Numbered from the stretch's first letter, positions 33,281-44,303 are shown. The stretch: DNA of 64,000 nucleotides from JBCBGF01 sp039193455 (GCA_039193455.1 JBCCWO010000001.1:1-64000), one strand, 5' to 3'. Numbers and translations: made by a program. Notes: generated from the sequence alone by a model not told the origin.

Positions 33281-36207
33281 GGATTGACGGGCGCGGCCTG
33301 ATAGATCGGTCCAAGGATCTGGCATTCACCTTCGATGGGCAGTGGTATCGCGGGCATCCCGGCGACACGCTGGCCTCGGCGCTTTTGGCGAACGATGTCC
33401 GGCTGGTGGCGCGGTCTTTCAAGTACCACCGCCCGCGTGGCATCTTTGGCTCAGGCTCGGAAGAGCCCAATGCTTTGGTCACCGTGGGGCGGGACGGGCG
33501 GGCCAGCCCGAACACCCGGGCGACGGTGCAGGAGCTTTATGAGGGGCTGGCGGCGCGCAGCCAGAACTGCTGGCCCTATCTCGACCGCGATCTGATGGCG
33601 GTGAACGACCTGGCCGCGCCGTTTCTGTCGGCTGGGTTCTACTACAAGACCTTCATGTGGCCGCGCAGTTTCTGGGAAAAGCTCTATGAGCCCGTGATCC
33701 GCCGCGCGGCGGGGCTGGGGGCGTTGTCCGGTGCGCCGGATGGCGATCTATATGAAAAGGCTTTTGCCCATTGCGACCTTTTGGTGATCGGGTCGGGGCC
33801 GACCGGGCTGATGGCCGCTCTGACGGCCGGGCGCGCCGGGGCGGATGTGATCCTGGCGGAGGAGGAGGCGTGGCAGGGCGGGCGGCTTCTGGCCGAAGAT
33901 GAGGGCGTGGATGGCATGTCCGGACCCGATTGGGTGGCCGCGGTGCAGGCCGAACTGGACGCGTTGCCCAATGTGCGGGTGATGACGCGGACCACGGTGA
34001 CGGGGGCCTATGATCAGGGCACCTATGGCGCGCTTGAACGCGTGGCGCATCACCTGGCCGGGGCGGATGGCCGCCCGCATGAGTGTTTCTGGCGCATCGT
34101 GGCGAAGCAGGCTGTGTTGGCGGCGGGCGCTTTGGAGCGGCCGATTGCGTTTCCCGACAATGACCGGCCCGGGATCATGGCGGCGGGGGCGGTGCGCACG
34201 TATCTGCACCGCTACGGCGTCAGCCCGGGGGCGCGGATTGCGGTGTTTGGCAACAATGATGGGGCCCATCGTACCGCGCGGGATCTGGCGGCGGCGGGTG
34301 TCGAGGTGGCTGCCGTCATCGACAGCCGCGCGGAGGCGTCCGTCGAGGGAGATTTCGAGGTGATCCCGGGGGCGGTGGTCGCGGGCACCAAGGGGCGGCT
34401 GGGTCTGCGCGAGATCGAGGTGAGCGTGAATGGCGGCACGCGCACAATCGCCGCCGACTGCCTTGCCGTCTCGGGCGGGTGGAACCCGACGGTCCATCTG
34501 ACCTGCCATATGAACGGCCGGCCCGTCTGGCGTGAGGATATCGCGGCCTTCGTGCCCGCCGAGAACGCGGTCCCGGGGCTGATCCCCGCGGGGGCCGCGG
34601 ATGGTGTGTTTTCGACGGCGGGCTGCCTGGCCGATGGGCTGCGGGCGGCACGAGCGGCGCTGGGCGCGTTGGAGGTGCCGGTGCCGGATCTGGCGGTGCC
34701 CGAGGCCGAAGAAGGCGTGTATGCGCTGGAACCGCTCTGGCGGGTGCCGGGCAAGCGGCGGGCCTGGCTCGATTTCCAGAACGATGTGACGGTCAAGGAC
34801 GTCGAGCTGGCCGCGAAGGAAAACTACCGCTCGGTCGAGCATATGAAGCGCTACACCACCCAAGGGATGGCGCCGGATCAGGGAAAGAACTCGAACGTGG
34901 GCGCGTTGGCGGTGCTGGCCGATGTCACGGGCCGCGCGATCCCCGAGACGGGGACGACGACTTTCCGGCCGCCGTTTGTGCCCGTGGCGCTGTCGGCAAT
35001 GGCGGCGGGCGCGCGGGACAAGGGGTTTGCGCCCGAGCGTTTCACCACCTCGCATCCCGCCAATCTGGCCCGTCCGGCGCCGATGGTTGAGGCGGGGATG
35101 TGGTACCGCCCCTCCTATTTCCCGGCGCCGGGCGAGACCACCTGGCGCGAGGCCTGCGATCGCGAGGTGCGGCTGGTGCGCGAGAGCGTGGGCATCTCGG
35201 ACGTCTCGACGCTGGGCAAGATCGACATCCAGGGGCCGGATGCCGGGGCATTTCTTGATTTCGTCTATACCAACATGTTCTCGACCCTGAAGGTCGGGCG
35301 CGTCCGCTATGGCCTGATGCTGCGCGAAGACGGGCATGTGATGGACGATGGCACCACCGCGCGGCTGGGAGAGCAGCACTATGTGATGACCACCACGACC
35401 GCGGCGGCGGGGCAGGTGATGCAGCATTTGGAGTTTGTGCACCAGTGCTTGCGCCCCGAGCTTGATGTCCGCTTTATCTCGGTGACAGAGCAGTGGGCGC
35501 AGTTCGCCGTGGCGGGGCCGCGGTCGCGCGAGGTGCTGAACGCGGTGCTCGATCAGCCGATCGATGATGAGAGCTGGCCCTTCATGGCCTGCGGGCCGGT
35601 GGGCGTTGCGGGCATCGCCGGGCGGCTTTTCCGGATCTCATTCTCGGGCGAGCATGCCTATGAGGTGGCGGTGCCGGCGCGCTATGGCGAGGCGCTCTAT
35701 CGCCTGCTTCTGAGCCAGGCCGAGACACTGGGTGGCGGGCCCTATGGGATGGAAGCGCTGAATGTGCTGCGGATCGAGAAGGGGTTCATCACCCATTCCG
35801 AGATCACCGGCCGGGTGACGGCCTTTGATATCGGGATGGAGCGAATGATTTCGGCCAAGAAGGACTGTATCGGCAAAACCGCAGCCGCGCGGCCCGGATT
35901 GGTCGACCCGGATCGCGAGCGGATGGTGGGCCTGCGGCCCGTTGACAGTGCCGGGCGTCTGACGGCGGGGGCGCATCTTTTCAAAGACGGGGCCCCGGCG
36001 CGGCGTGAACATGATCAGGGCTATGTCACCTCGGTCGGCTGGTCGCCGATGTTTGACGGCTATCTGGGCCTGGGCTTCCTGCGCCGGGGGCCTGAGCGCT
36101 ATGGCGAGAAGGTGAAGATGGTCGATCACCTGCGTGGCGTGACGACACTGTGCGAGGTGTGCGACCCGGTCTTCTTTGACCGCGAGGGAGGGCGCGTGCG
36201 TGGTTAA
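33277..36207 (+). CDS. soxA: Sarcosine oxidase subunit alpha
   Basis: The 976-residue large subunit binds NAD+ and tetrahydrofolate. From the N-terminus: a ferredoxin-like segment (about 1-95, with SFKYHRPRGIFGSGSEEPNA), a pyridine-nucleotide-disulfide-oxidoreductase-like region (LLVIGSGPTGLMAAL near 168, later GVYTLHRYG-like and CxxxGG regions), and a C-terminal aminomethyltransferase (GcvT-like) domain from about 590 (GISDVSTLGKIDIQGPDA near 645). It overlaps soxD by 4 bp and soxG by 8 bp, so all are coupled. Length is normal for the family. Confidence 0.95.
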   Translation: MRIDGRGLIDRSKDLAFTFDGQWYRGHPGDTLASALLANDVRLVARSFKYHRPRGIFGSGSEEPNALVTVGRDGRASPNTRATVQELYEGLAARSQNCWPYLDRDLMAVNDLAAPFLSAGFYYKTFMWPRSFWEKLYEPVIRRAAGLGALSGAPDGDLYEKAFAHCDLLVIGSGPTGLMAALTAGRAGADVILAEEEAWQGGRLLAEDEGVDGMSGPDWVAAVQAELDALPNVRVMTRTTVTGAYDQGTYGALERVAHHLAGADGRPHECFWRIVAKQAVLAAGALERPIAFPDNDRPGIMAAGAVRTYLHRYGVSPGARIAVFGNNDGAHRTARDLAAAGVEVAAVIDSRAEASVEGDFEVIPGAVVAGTKGRLGLREIEVSVNGGTRTIAADCLAVSGGWNPTVHLTCHMNGRPVWREDIAAFVPAENAVPGLIPAGAADGVFSTAGCLADGLRAARAALGALEVPVPDLAVPEAEEGVYALEPLWRVPGKRRAWLDFQNDVTVKDVELAAKENYRSVEHMKRYTTQGMAPDQGKNSNVGALAVLADVTGRAIPETGTTTFRPPFVPVALSAMAAGARDKGFAPERFTTSHPANLARPAPMVEAGMWYRPSYFPAPGETTWREACDREVRLVRESVGISDVSTLGKIDIQGPDAGAFLDFVYTNMFSTLKVGRVRYGLMLREDGHVMDDGTTARLGEQHYVMTTTTAAAGQVMQHLEFVHQCLRPELDVRFISVTEQWAQFAVAGPRSREVLNAVLDQPIDDESWPFMACGPVGVAGIAGRLFRISFSGEHAYEVAVPARYGEALYRLLLSQAETLGGGPYGMEALNVLRIEKGFITHSEITGRVTAFDIGMERMISAKKDCIGKTAAARPGLVDPDRERMVGLRPVDSAGRLTAGAHLFKDGAPARREHDQGYVTSVGWSPMFDGYLGLGFLRRGPERYGEKVKMVDHLRGVTTLCEVCDPVFFDREGGRVRG

Positions 36208-36706
36208 GCTCGTCGCGAAAAGCCCCTGCGCCGGGTTGGTGCCGGTCACCCATGGCGAGGTGACCTTGGACGAGGCGGTGCCCGAGGCGATCACCTCGGT
36301 TGCGTTCCTTAAGGGGGCGGCATCGGGGGGTGCCTGGCCCGCGCCGAACCGCTGGGCCGGCGATGCGGTGCGGCGGATTGTGTCTGTTGGGCCCGGGAAA
36401 GCCTTTGTCATTGGCCCAGAACTGGAGGTTCCGGGGGCGGCGGTGACGGATCAAAGCGATGCCTGGGCCATGCTGGTGCTGGACGGGCCGGGCGCGCGTG
36501 ACGTGCTGGCCCGGCTGTGCCCCCACGACCTGCGGCCCGATGTGTTTGCCGAAGGTCACGCGGCGCAGACGCTGATCGGGCATATGACCGCCACGCTGAT
36601 GCGGACGGGTGCCGATCGCTATGAACTGCTGATCTTTCGGTCCATGGCCAGGACGGCGGTGCATGAGCTTGGCACCGCGATGGCGATGGTGGCTGCGCGG
36701 GGCTGA
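36200..36706 (+). CDS. soxG: Sarcosine oxidase subunit gamma
   Basis: The 168-residue small subunit completing soxBDAG, GcvT-like in fold. GTG 36200 is chosen because GGGAGGG lies 7 bp upstream and overlaps the soxA end by 8 bp; a TTG at 36176 would extend it by eight residues. Recognisable parts are VDGPGARDVLARLCPHDLRPDVF-like text near residue 95 and YELLIFRSMART near 140. The genes for folate one-carbon recycling that often follow (folD, purU, glyA) are not present here. Confidence 0.88.
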   Translation: MVKLVAKSPCAGLVPVTHGEVTLDEAVPEAITSVAFLKGAASGGAWPAPNRWAGDAVRRIVSVGPGKAFVIGPELEVPGAAVTDQSDAWAMLVLDGPGARDVLARLCPHDLRPDVFAEGHAAQTLIGHMTATLMRTGADRYELLIFRSMARTAVHELGTAMAMVAARG

Positions 36707-36943
36707 TTACTCGGCCGGGACGGCGTCGGGGGCGGCGCCGCGTTTATGCGTGCGCTCATAGAGCCGGGCGACGATCTGGCTTGCGGTTTTTTCGAACAGG
36801 AACGGCAGGATCGCATGGACCAGCGCGGCCCCGGCGGCCAGCAGCAATGTGCCCGAGAACCAGGCGGCAAAGCGAAGGTGCTCGAAATAGGTCTCGTCGA
36901 CCGAGGCGGGGTGAGACGTGAAGAGTTTGGTCAGATGTGTCAC
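36707..36943 (-). CDS. DUF6356 family small membrane protein
   Basis: A 78-residue protein with one or two hydrophobic segments (FAAWFSGTLLLAAGAALVHAILPFLF, about 26-51) between charged ends, starting MTHLTKLFTSHPASVDETYFEHL, which I recognise as the DUF6356 pattern (small alphaproteobacterial capsule-biosynthesis-like proteins). GAGGAT precedes the ATG. It converges with soxG without a gap. Confidence 0.75.
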   Translation of the reverse strand: MTHLTKLFTSHPASVDETYFEHLRFAAWFSGTLLLAAGAALVHAILPFLFEKTASQIVARLYERTHKRGAAPDAVPAE

Positions 36944-36978
36944 GCGATCCTCCAGTGTTGGTGCAAAATGCCACGAAT

Positions 36979-37005
36979 GGCCTGAGTATTTTTACCAAGA
37001 TGAAG
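36979..37005. repeat. Dispersed intergenic repeat, copy 3 (partial)
   Basis: GGCCTGAGTATTTTTACC then AAGATGAAG. It keeps the right half of the element (GAGTATTTTT, CCAAGATGAAG) but has lost the CTCCGGCGG left half. It lies between the divergent DUF6356 and Lrp genes. Confidence 0.65.
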
Positions 37006-37049
37006 TTGATGATTGCATTTAGGTGGGAGAACATCCCAATGATGGCATC

Positions 37050-37511
37050 ATGTATGAGATGGATGACTATGATCGCCGGATCCTGACGGCGCTGCAGCGT
37101 GATGCCAGCCGTCCGGTCGAGGCGCTGGCCGAGGATATCGGCCTGTCGCGCAATGCCACCTGGCGGCGGATGCGGCGGTTGGAGGAGATGGGGGTTGTCA
37201 CCGGGCGCGTCGCCCTGGTGGACCCTGACAAGGTCGGGCTGGGGCTGACGGTATTTATTGCCGTGCGCACCGACCGGCATGATGCGGCCTGGGCCGAAGA
37301 GTTCGGGCGTGCGGTGGCGGGGTTTGCGCAGATCACCGGGGCCTACCGGACCTCGGGCGATCTGGATTACCTGATCACCGCGCGGGTGGCGGATGTGCAG
37401 GATTATGACCGTCTTTACAAAGCGTTGATTGCGCGGATCGAGCTGAAGGACGTCTCTGCCAGCTTTGTGATGGAAAAGCTGAAAGAGACGACCGCCTTGC
37501 CCGTGCGCTAG
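37050..37511 (+). CDS. Lrp/AsnC family transcriptional regulator
   Basis: A 153-residue regulator with an N-terminal helix-turn-helix (DYDRRILTALQRDASRPVEALAEDIGLSRNATWRRMRRLEEMG, about 5-47) and a C-terminal RAM/ACT ligand domain ending KDVSASFVMEKLKETTALP. The start is uncertain between GTG 37023, ATG 37050 and ATG 37059; 37050 gives the usual length. Such proteins respond to amino acids. Proximity to gdhA and soxBDAG makes amino-acid or sarcosine catabolism a plausible target, by inference only. Confidence 0.87.
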   Translation: MYEMDDYDRRILTALQRDASRPVEALAEDIGLSRNATWRRMRRLEEMGVVTGRVALVDPDKVGLGLTVFIAVRTDRHDAAWAEEFGRAVAGFAQITGAYRTSGDLDYLITARVADVQDYDRLYKALIARIELKDVSASFVMEKLKETTALPVR

Positions 37512-37514
37512 GCG

Positions 37515-38099
37515 CTAGAGCACGTCGTTGTACCAGCGTTCCTGCAGGCTTGTGTCCATGCCGCGGGCCTGCATCTCGACAATGGCCATACCGGCAATCG
37601 ACCGGCGCATGCTGCTCTTGTCGCCCTTGGCCGCCTTGTTGAGCTGGTTGCGGACCAGGTTGGCAAGCTTGCTATCGGTGCGCCCGGCGATGTTTTCGGT
37701 CCAGCGGTCGGTTTGCTTGGCGCTCAGCGTGCTGGGCTGGGGTTCAAAGACCGACGGCACCTCGGGCTCCGGCTCGGGCTCGGGGGTCACGTCCGTCTGA
37801 CCGGAATTGCCATAGTCGGTGCCGGGCTGGGGATCGGTTGTCACCGTCCGTCCGCCAAACGTGAAGCCCGACAGCGCGTTATAGTCGTTGTTGAGCGCGG
37901 CACGCCCCACAAACTCGATCTGGGCACCAAGCCGCGTGCTGGTTTCGACCGAACCGTTCACAACGCCCGATGTCACCGAGATGCTGGTGCCCATCATCAT
38001 GGCGGTCATGAAAATATAGTCGGTTGTCACCACGCCGCGTTCGTCTTTGCGGAACCGGTGCAGCATGTCGCGCAGGATACCCATAATCTTTACCATCAT
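37515..38099 (-). CDS. Pilin-like protein with Pro/Glu linker
   Basis: A 194-residue protein (ATG 38099; 38096 and 38084 are alternatives, none with a good ribosome-binding site). The N-terminal RFRKDERGVVTTDYIFMTAMMMGTSISV has the leader, Gly and hydrophobic helix seen in Flp/TadE pseudopilins. It is followed by a TPEPEPEPEVP repeat linker (about 110-120) and a basic C-terminal domain rich in Lys and Arg. It is not a standard Flp pilin, which is about 60-80 residues. It is divergent from dnaG and 7.7 kb from the TadG/E trio. Confidence 0.65.
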   Translation of the reverse strand: MMVKIMGILRDMLHRFRKDERGVVTTDYIFMTAMMMGTSISVTSGVVNGSVETSTRLGAQIEFVGRAALNNDYNALSGFTFGGRTVTTDPQPGTDYGNSGQTDVTPEPEPEPEVPSVFEPQPSTLSAKQTDRWTENIAGRTDSKLANLVRNQLNKAAKGDKSSMRRSIAGMAIVEMQARGMDTSLQERWYNDVL

Positions 38100-38229
38100 T
38101 CGATTTGCGTTAACCGTTTGATACCGATTGATTCGGGCAAAAAGGTGCGCGCGGTGGACCTCTGGCTGGGCCATTGTGTGAAATCCGAGGCCCCTTGTGT
38201 TCAATGGGCACGGGCCGGATATATAGTTT

Positions 38230-40155
38230 ATGAGCCTGCCCCCCGGATTCTTGGATGAACTGCGCGGCCGCCTGTCGATGGCGCAGGTCGCCGGGCGCAA
38301 GGTGATCTGGGACAGTCGGAAATCGAACCAGGGCAAGGGCGATATGTGGGCGCCATGCCCGTTCCATCAGGAAAAAACCGCCAGCTTCCACGTCGATGAC
38401 CGCAAGGGCTATTACTACTGTTTTGGCTGTCACGCGAAGGGCGACGCGATCTCTTTCGTGCGCGAGACCGAGAATGTGGGGTTCATGGAGGCGGTCGAGA
38501 TCCTGGCGCGTGAGGCGGGGCTGCAAATGCCCGCCCGCGATCCGAAAGCGCAGGAAAAGGCGGATCGGCGCACGCAGCTGGCCGAGGTGATGGAGCAGGC
38601 GGTGCAGCACTATCGCCTGCAACTCAAAACCGGTGCTGCGGCCGAGGCGCGGGATTATCTCGCGCGGCGCGGGTTGGCTGAGGCGGCCCTGGATCGGTGG
38701 GAGATCGGCTTTGCGCCGCCGGGGTGGCAGGGGCTGTGGGATCACCTGCGTGGCAAGGGCGTGGCCGAGGATCTGATCCTCGGCGCGGGCCTGGCCAAGC
38801 CGTCGAACAGCGGCAAGCAGCCCTATGACACGTTCCGCAACCGCATCATGTTCCCGATCCGCGATGCCCGCGGGCGCGCGATTGCCTTTGGCGGCCGCGC
38901 GATGGACCCCGAGGATGGGGCCAAATACCTGAACTCGCCCGAGACCGATCTCTTCGACAAGGGGCGCAGCCTCTATAACCACGGACCCGCGCGCGAGGCG
39001 GCGGGCGAGGGGCAGCCCTTGATCGTGGCTGAGGGCTATATGGACGTGATCGCGCTGGCCGAGGCGGGGTTTGCCGCGACGGTCGCCCCGCTTGGCACGG
39101 CGGTGACCGAGGATCAGCTGCGCCTTCTGTGGCGCATCCATCCCGAGCCGGTGATCGCGCTGGATGGCGACACCGCAGGGGTGCGCGCGGCGATGCGCCT
39201 GATCGATCTGGCGTTGCCGCTGCTGGAGGCGGGGCAAAGCCTGCGCTTTGCGCTGATGCCCGAGGGGCAGGATCCCGACGACCTGTTGCGGGCGCAGGGG
39301 GCAGGGGCGATGCAGACGGTCCTTGAGGCCGCCCAGCCCATGGTACAGCTGCTTTGGCGGCGCGAGACCGAGGGCAAGGTCTTTGACAGCCCCGAACGCA
39401 AGGCCGCGGTGGATCGCAGCCTGCGCGAGGCGATCGGCAAGATCAAAGACCGTTCGATCCAGGCGCATTACGGGGCCGAGATCAAACGGCTGCGTGAAGA
39501 GCTGTTCGGCTATCGGCCTGCGGGCGGGCAGGGGGTGCGGCGTTGGAAGCCGGGGCCTGCGCCCGTGCTGCCCAGCACCAAATCCTCGCTTCTGGCCGCG
39601 GCGCAGGGGGCGGTCGAGGATGTGTTGCGCGAGGCGGTGATCCTGGCGACGCTTGTGACCCACCCCAGCCTGATCGAGCGCTTTGAAAGCGCGCTTGAGA
39701 CGCTGGATCTGACTTTGCCTGAACATGCGGCAGTGCGGGATGCGCTGCTGAGCGAAGAGGCGCCGGAGGCGATCCGTGATGCGGCCGGTCCCGCGGCCCT
39801 TGAAAAGCTGTTCTCCCCCCGCCATGTGCAAATATCGCCTTCGGTCCGCAATGACTGGGATGCCGAACTGGCCGCGCAATGCGTGGCAGAGGAATTGGCC
39901 AAGCTGGCCGCCCGCCGGGGTGCCGCCCGCGAGATCGAGGATGCGATGCGCGATCTCGATGACTTGGCGGATGAGGGGGTGACATGGCGGCTGAGCCAGG
40001 CGGCTGAGGCGGTCGCGCGTGCAGGGCGCGGTCAGGCCGAAGACAAGACGGAGTATGAGGTTGCGCCAAACGGTGTGCGAATCAGTCGGGACGAAAAGGG
40101 GGCGCTCGATGCGCTTATCCGTCAGACCGGCTTGGACCGCGACGCTTTGGAGTGA
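38230..40155 (+). CDS. dnaG: DNA primase
   Basis: Synthesises RNA primers for the replication fork with DnaB helicase. The 641-residue product has the N-terminal CHC2 zinc finger (CPFHQEKTASFHVDDRKGYYYCFGC, about 37-61), the TOPRIM catalytic core (VAEGYMDVIALAEAG near 260, ALDGDTAGVRAA near 311) and a C-terminal helicase-interaction domain. ATG 38230 has no Shine-Dalgarno sequence. rpoD follows after 107 bp in the same orientation, the usual macromolecular synthesis arrangement. Confidence 0.97.
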   Translation: MSLPPGFLDELRGRLSMAQVAGRKVIWDSRKSNQGKGDMWAPCPFHQEKTASFHVDDRKGYYYCFGCHAKGDAISFVRETENVGFMEAVEILAREAGLQMPARDPKAQEKADRRTQLAEVMEQAVQHYRLQLKTGAAAEARDYLARRGLAEAALDRWEIGFAPPGWQGLWDHLRGKGVAEDLILGAGLAKPSNSGKQPYDTFRNRIMFPIRDARGRAIAFGGRAMDPEDGAKYLNSPETDLFDKGRSLYNHGPAREAAGEGQPLIVAEGYMDVIALAEAGFAATVAPLGTAVTEDQLRLLWRIHPEPVIALDGDTAGVRAAMRLIDLALPLLEAGQSLRFALMPEGQDPDDLLRAQGAGAMQTVLEAAQPMVQLLWRRETEGKVFDSPERKAAVDRSLREAIGKIKDRSIQAHYGAEIKRLREELFGYRPAGGQGVRRWKPGPAPVLPSTKSSLLAAAQGAVEDVLREAVILATLVTHPSLIERFESALETLDLTLPEHAAVRDALLSEEAPEAIRDAAGPAALEKLFSPRHVQISPSVRNDWDAELAAQCVAEELAKLAARRGAAREIEDAMRDLDDLADEGVTWRLSQAAEAVARAGRGQAEDKTEYEVAPNGVRISRDEKGALDALIRQTGLDRDALE

Positions 40156-40262
40156 CACATTGCTTAGGAATTTAAGGTAAACGGGTTGCGAATCGCCGAT
40201 TCGAGCTAAATGATTCGGCAAGCAGTGGAATCACCCGACACCTGGGGATTGAGGAGAGCCGG

Positions 40263-42257
<1,995 letters not shown>

Positions 42258-42259
42258 AC

Positions 42260-42520
42260 GTGTCGCTGTTTTCCAAGCTTTTCGGTGGCGGTGACACACC
42301 GGCACCGGAACCCTACCAAGGGTTCGCGATCTACCCCGATCCGATGCCGGAAGGCCGGCAATACCGCCTGCAGGCGCGGATCGAAAAAGAGGTGGGTGGC
42401 GAGATGAAGTCGCACACCGTGATCCGGGCCGACGTGTTTGAGAGCCGCGACGCGGCCGAAGCTGCGGCCATCGTTAAGGCCAAGCAGGTCATCGACGAAC
42501 AGGGCGACCGGCTGTTCTGA
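42260..42520 (+). CDS. HlyU family protein
   Basis: An 86-residue protein (MSLFSKLFGGG N-terminus, Q-G-F-x-I-x-P-x-P near 22, SHTVIRADVFESRDAAEAAAIVKAKQVIDEQGDRLF at the end), matching the PF10115-type HlyU family. The GTG start lies two bases after the rpoD stop, so it is probably co-translated with sigma-70. The name comes from a Vibrio haemolysin activator, but this family has a different fold from the ArsR-type HlyU and its role in alphaproteobacteria is unknown. Confidence 0.85.
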   Translation: MSLFSKLFGGGDTPAPEPYQGFAIYPDPMPEGRQYRLQARIEKEVGGEMKSHTVIRADVFESRDAAEAAAIVKAKQVIDEQGDRLF

Positions 42521-42554
42521 ACAGCAGCGCCCTGTCTAAGCGGCACTCAGGCGT

Positions 42555-42680
42555 CTAGATCTGCGCCCAGTCGTCGAAATCATGTTGTTCTGGCTGAACC
42601 GGCCCCGGCTCGCGCGGCGGGCGGGTCTGCGGATCTGTTTCGTCCTGGCCCTCGGGCCCCTCGTACGCGTCATCTTCCAT
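42555..42680 (-). CDS. 41-residue acidic small protein
   Basis: ATG 42680 opens a 41-codon ORF beginning MEDDAYEGPEGQDETD and ending HDFDDWAQI before TAG 42555-42557. AAGGAG lies 8 bp before the start, one of the best ribosome-binding sites in the window. The composition (Asp/Glu/Pro/Gln-rich, one Trp) suggests a soluble, disordered protein. It converges with the HlyU-family gene 34 bp away. I do not recognise it. Confidence 0.65.
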   Translation of the reverse strand: MEDDAYEGPEGQDETDPQTRPPREPGPVQPEQHDFDDWAQI

Positions 42681-42916
42681 GACGTCACTCCTTTCCCGGC
42701 CTCGGACACACGCATGAGGCCACCGGCGCTGCTCGGACCAGACCGTAGGGTCCGCCAGGGCCGTACATAGAGGGGATCACACAGACGTGCCCAAATGTGG
42801 GCCGGGGTGGGCCAAATCTGGCACCGTTTCGCGGCAGTCCCCCCGTCTGCCAACGCCCGTGCGTCAAGACTGCATGATTTTTTGATCACTGTCCGAAAAC
42901 ACTGCGTTTCCGTGGA

Positions 42917-43624
42917 TCAGAAATTGAAGATGTATCCGATATTGACCGAATGCGATGAGAACCGGCCGTCTGTCACAAAGGCCGATCCAGTCTGGTCCAG
43001 TTCGGCCCCCGCCACCGTCTTGTAGCGGTAGCCGATATCGATCGCCCCACCCAGCGCCACCGGGAACCGCAGCCCGGCACCGACCTGTGCGGCCAGCCCG
43101 TTGTCAGAGCCGAGCGTCAAGGTGCTCGCGCCCTGCGTGGTATCGCCCGAGACATGGGCCACACCCAGACCGCCGCCCACATAGGGGTTGATCGGCCCGG
43201 CCAGCGACACGTCGAGCCAGCCATTGGCCATGACATAGGTGATCTGAATGTCGCCATCGGCGGGATCGGTCACCGGCGCGGTGATCGCGGTGTCGCGGGT
43301 CACGTCGCTGACATTTGCGTCGCCCAGCGACAGCTCGACCTCGCTGCGCAATGTGGGGGAGTATTGCCAGCCCAGGACCACGCCGCCGATCGTCTGGGTG
43401 TCTGTGTCGTAGTCAAGCGTGCCTGAGGTGCCGGTATCCGTGAAATCGCTGCGGGCGGTGGACAGATCGCCCGCGCCCACGAAACCGCCGAAATAGAACC
43501 CCTCGCCCTCGGCCACCGCGGGGCCTGAGAGCAGCGCGCCTGCGCACAGCGCGGCGAGGGCCCGCCGGGCAATGCGGGGCAGGGCAGGGCCCCGGTCGGC
43601 AAACGAGATCACTAAGGTCGGCAC
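42917..43624 (-). CDS. Outer-membrane beta-barrel protein
   Basis: A 235-residue protein with a signal peptide (ALAALCAGALLSGPAVA, ending about residue 38), then an eight-strand-like barrel: GFYFGGFVGAG at the first strand, INPYVGGGLGVAHVS near 165 and the terminal NIGYIFNF ending in Phe, the usual OmpA-type insertion signal. GTG 43624 is preceded by AGGTGG. The 236 bp before it (42681-42916) hold no supported ORF. Its function beyond a small porin or adhesion-type barrel is unknown. Confidence 0.82.
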   Translation of the reverse strand: MPTLVISFADRGPALPRIARRALAALCAGALLSGPAVAEGEGFYFGGFVGAGDLSTARSDFTDTGTSGTLDYDTDTQTIGGVVLGWQYSPTLRSEVELSLGDANVSDVTRDTAITAPVTDPADGDIQITYVMANGWLDVSLAGPINPYVGGGLGVAHVSGDTTQGASTLTLGSDNGLAAQVGAGLRFPVALGGAIDIGYRYKTVAGAELDQTGSAFVTDGRFSSHSVNIGYIFNF

Positions 43625-43859
43625 GCTACCACCTGTCTTCGTTCGCCCCCACCGCTCTTCAGCGCTAGTGGAGCGTCGCGCCCCCTGTCAACCGAGGGGG
43701 GCACTGTTGGATATGCGTGACGGGGCGCCATGGCAAAAACACAATGGTGCAGATTTGGAAACATAATCTTTCGACGCTCAAATTAGCCGACGTGCGGCAA
43801 ACGACAAGAAATTTTCTACAATATATTGTGGCCGGGGCGCGCGCAGCTGCAGAATTTTG

Positions 43860-44189
43860 TTAACGCTTTTCCACAACCCCGATTTCGTCAAGGATCCGCT
43901 CCAGGGTGGAAAGACCGGCGTCGTGGTGGCGTTCCACCAAACCGTCGAAGCGCGCGCGCAACGCAGTTTTCTCGGCGCCCTTGCAGTCGTTCCAGGGCCG
44001 TCCCTGCAGCCCCATCTCGATCACGTAATACGCGATGAAATGCGGGCGCACGCCGCTTTGCAAAAGCTTGGCATAGGCCGCATCCGTGCCAAGGGCGCGC
44101 AGCGCCTCGGCGCTGTCGATGCCAACGCGGGCAAAGGCCTCTTCCATCGCGGGGCCAAGGTTGCGGATCGAGGATACGGGATCAGCCAT
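43860..44189 (-). CDS. TfoX C-terminal domain protein
   Basis: A 109-residue protein consisting of a helix-hairpin-helix TfoX C-terminal domain (VSSIRNLGPAMEEAFARVGIDSAEALRALG... near 5-35, then GVRPHFIAYYVIEMGLQGRPWNDCKGAEKTALRARFD). The N-terminal TfoX/Sxy domain linked to competence is absent, as in many stand-alone alphaproteobacterial proteins of this type. Its role is unknown. The 235 bp between this and the barrel gene (43625-43859) hold nothing I can identify. Confidence 0.85.
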   Translation of the reverse strand: MADPVSSIRNLGPAMEEAFARVGIDSAEALRALGTDAAYAKLLQSGVRPHFIAYYVIEMGLQGRPWNDCKGAEKTALRARFDGLVERHHDAGLSTLERILDEIGVVEKR

Positions 44190-44303
44190 GACGCGAGCGT
44201 AGGACAGGGACCTGCCGACGGAAAGGGAAGAGCGCCAAAAGGAACGGACCCAGAGCCATTCTGGCCCTGGGTCCGCCTAAGTGCGCAAAAGGTGGCTCGG
44301 CGC

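Noticed and set aside
33748..35442. 564-residue minus-strand ORF
   Set aside because: Antisense of soxA, whose function is certain.
38110..40221. 703-residue minus-strand ORF
   Set aside because: Antisense of dnaG, which has all primase domains. The shadow lacks any recognisable fold and has no ribosome-binding site.
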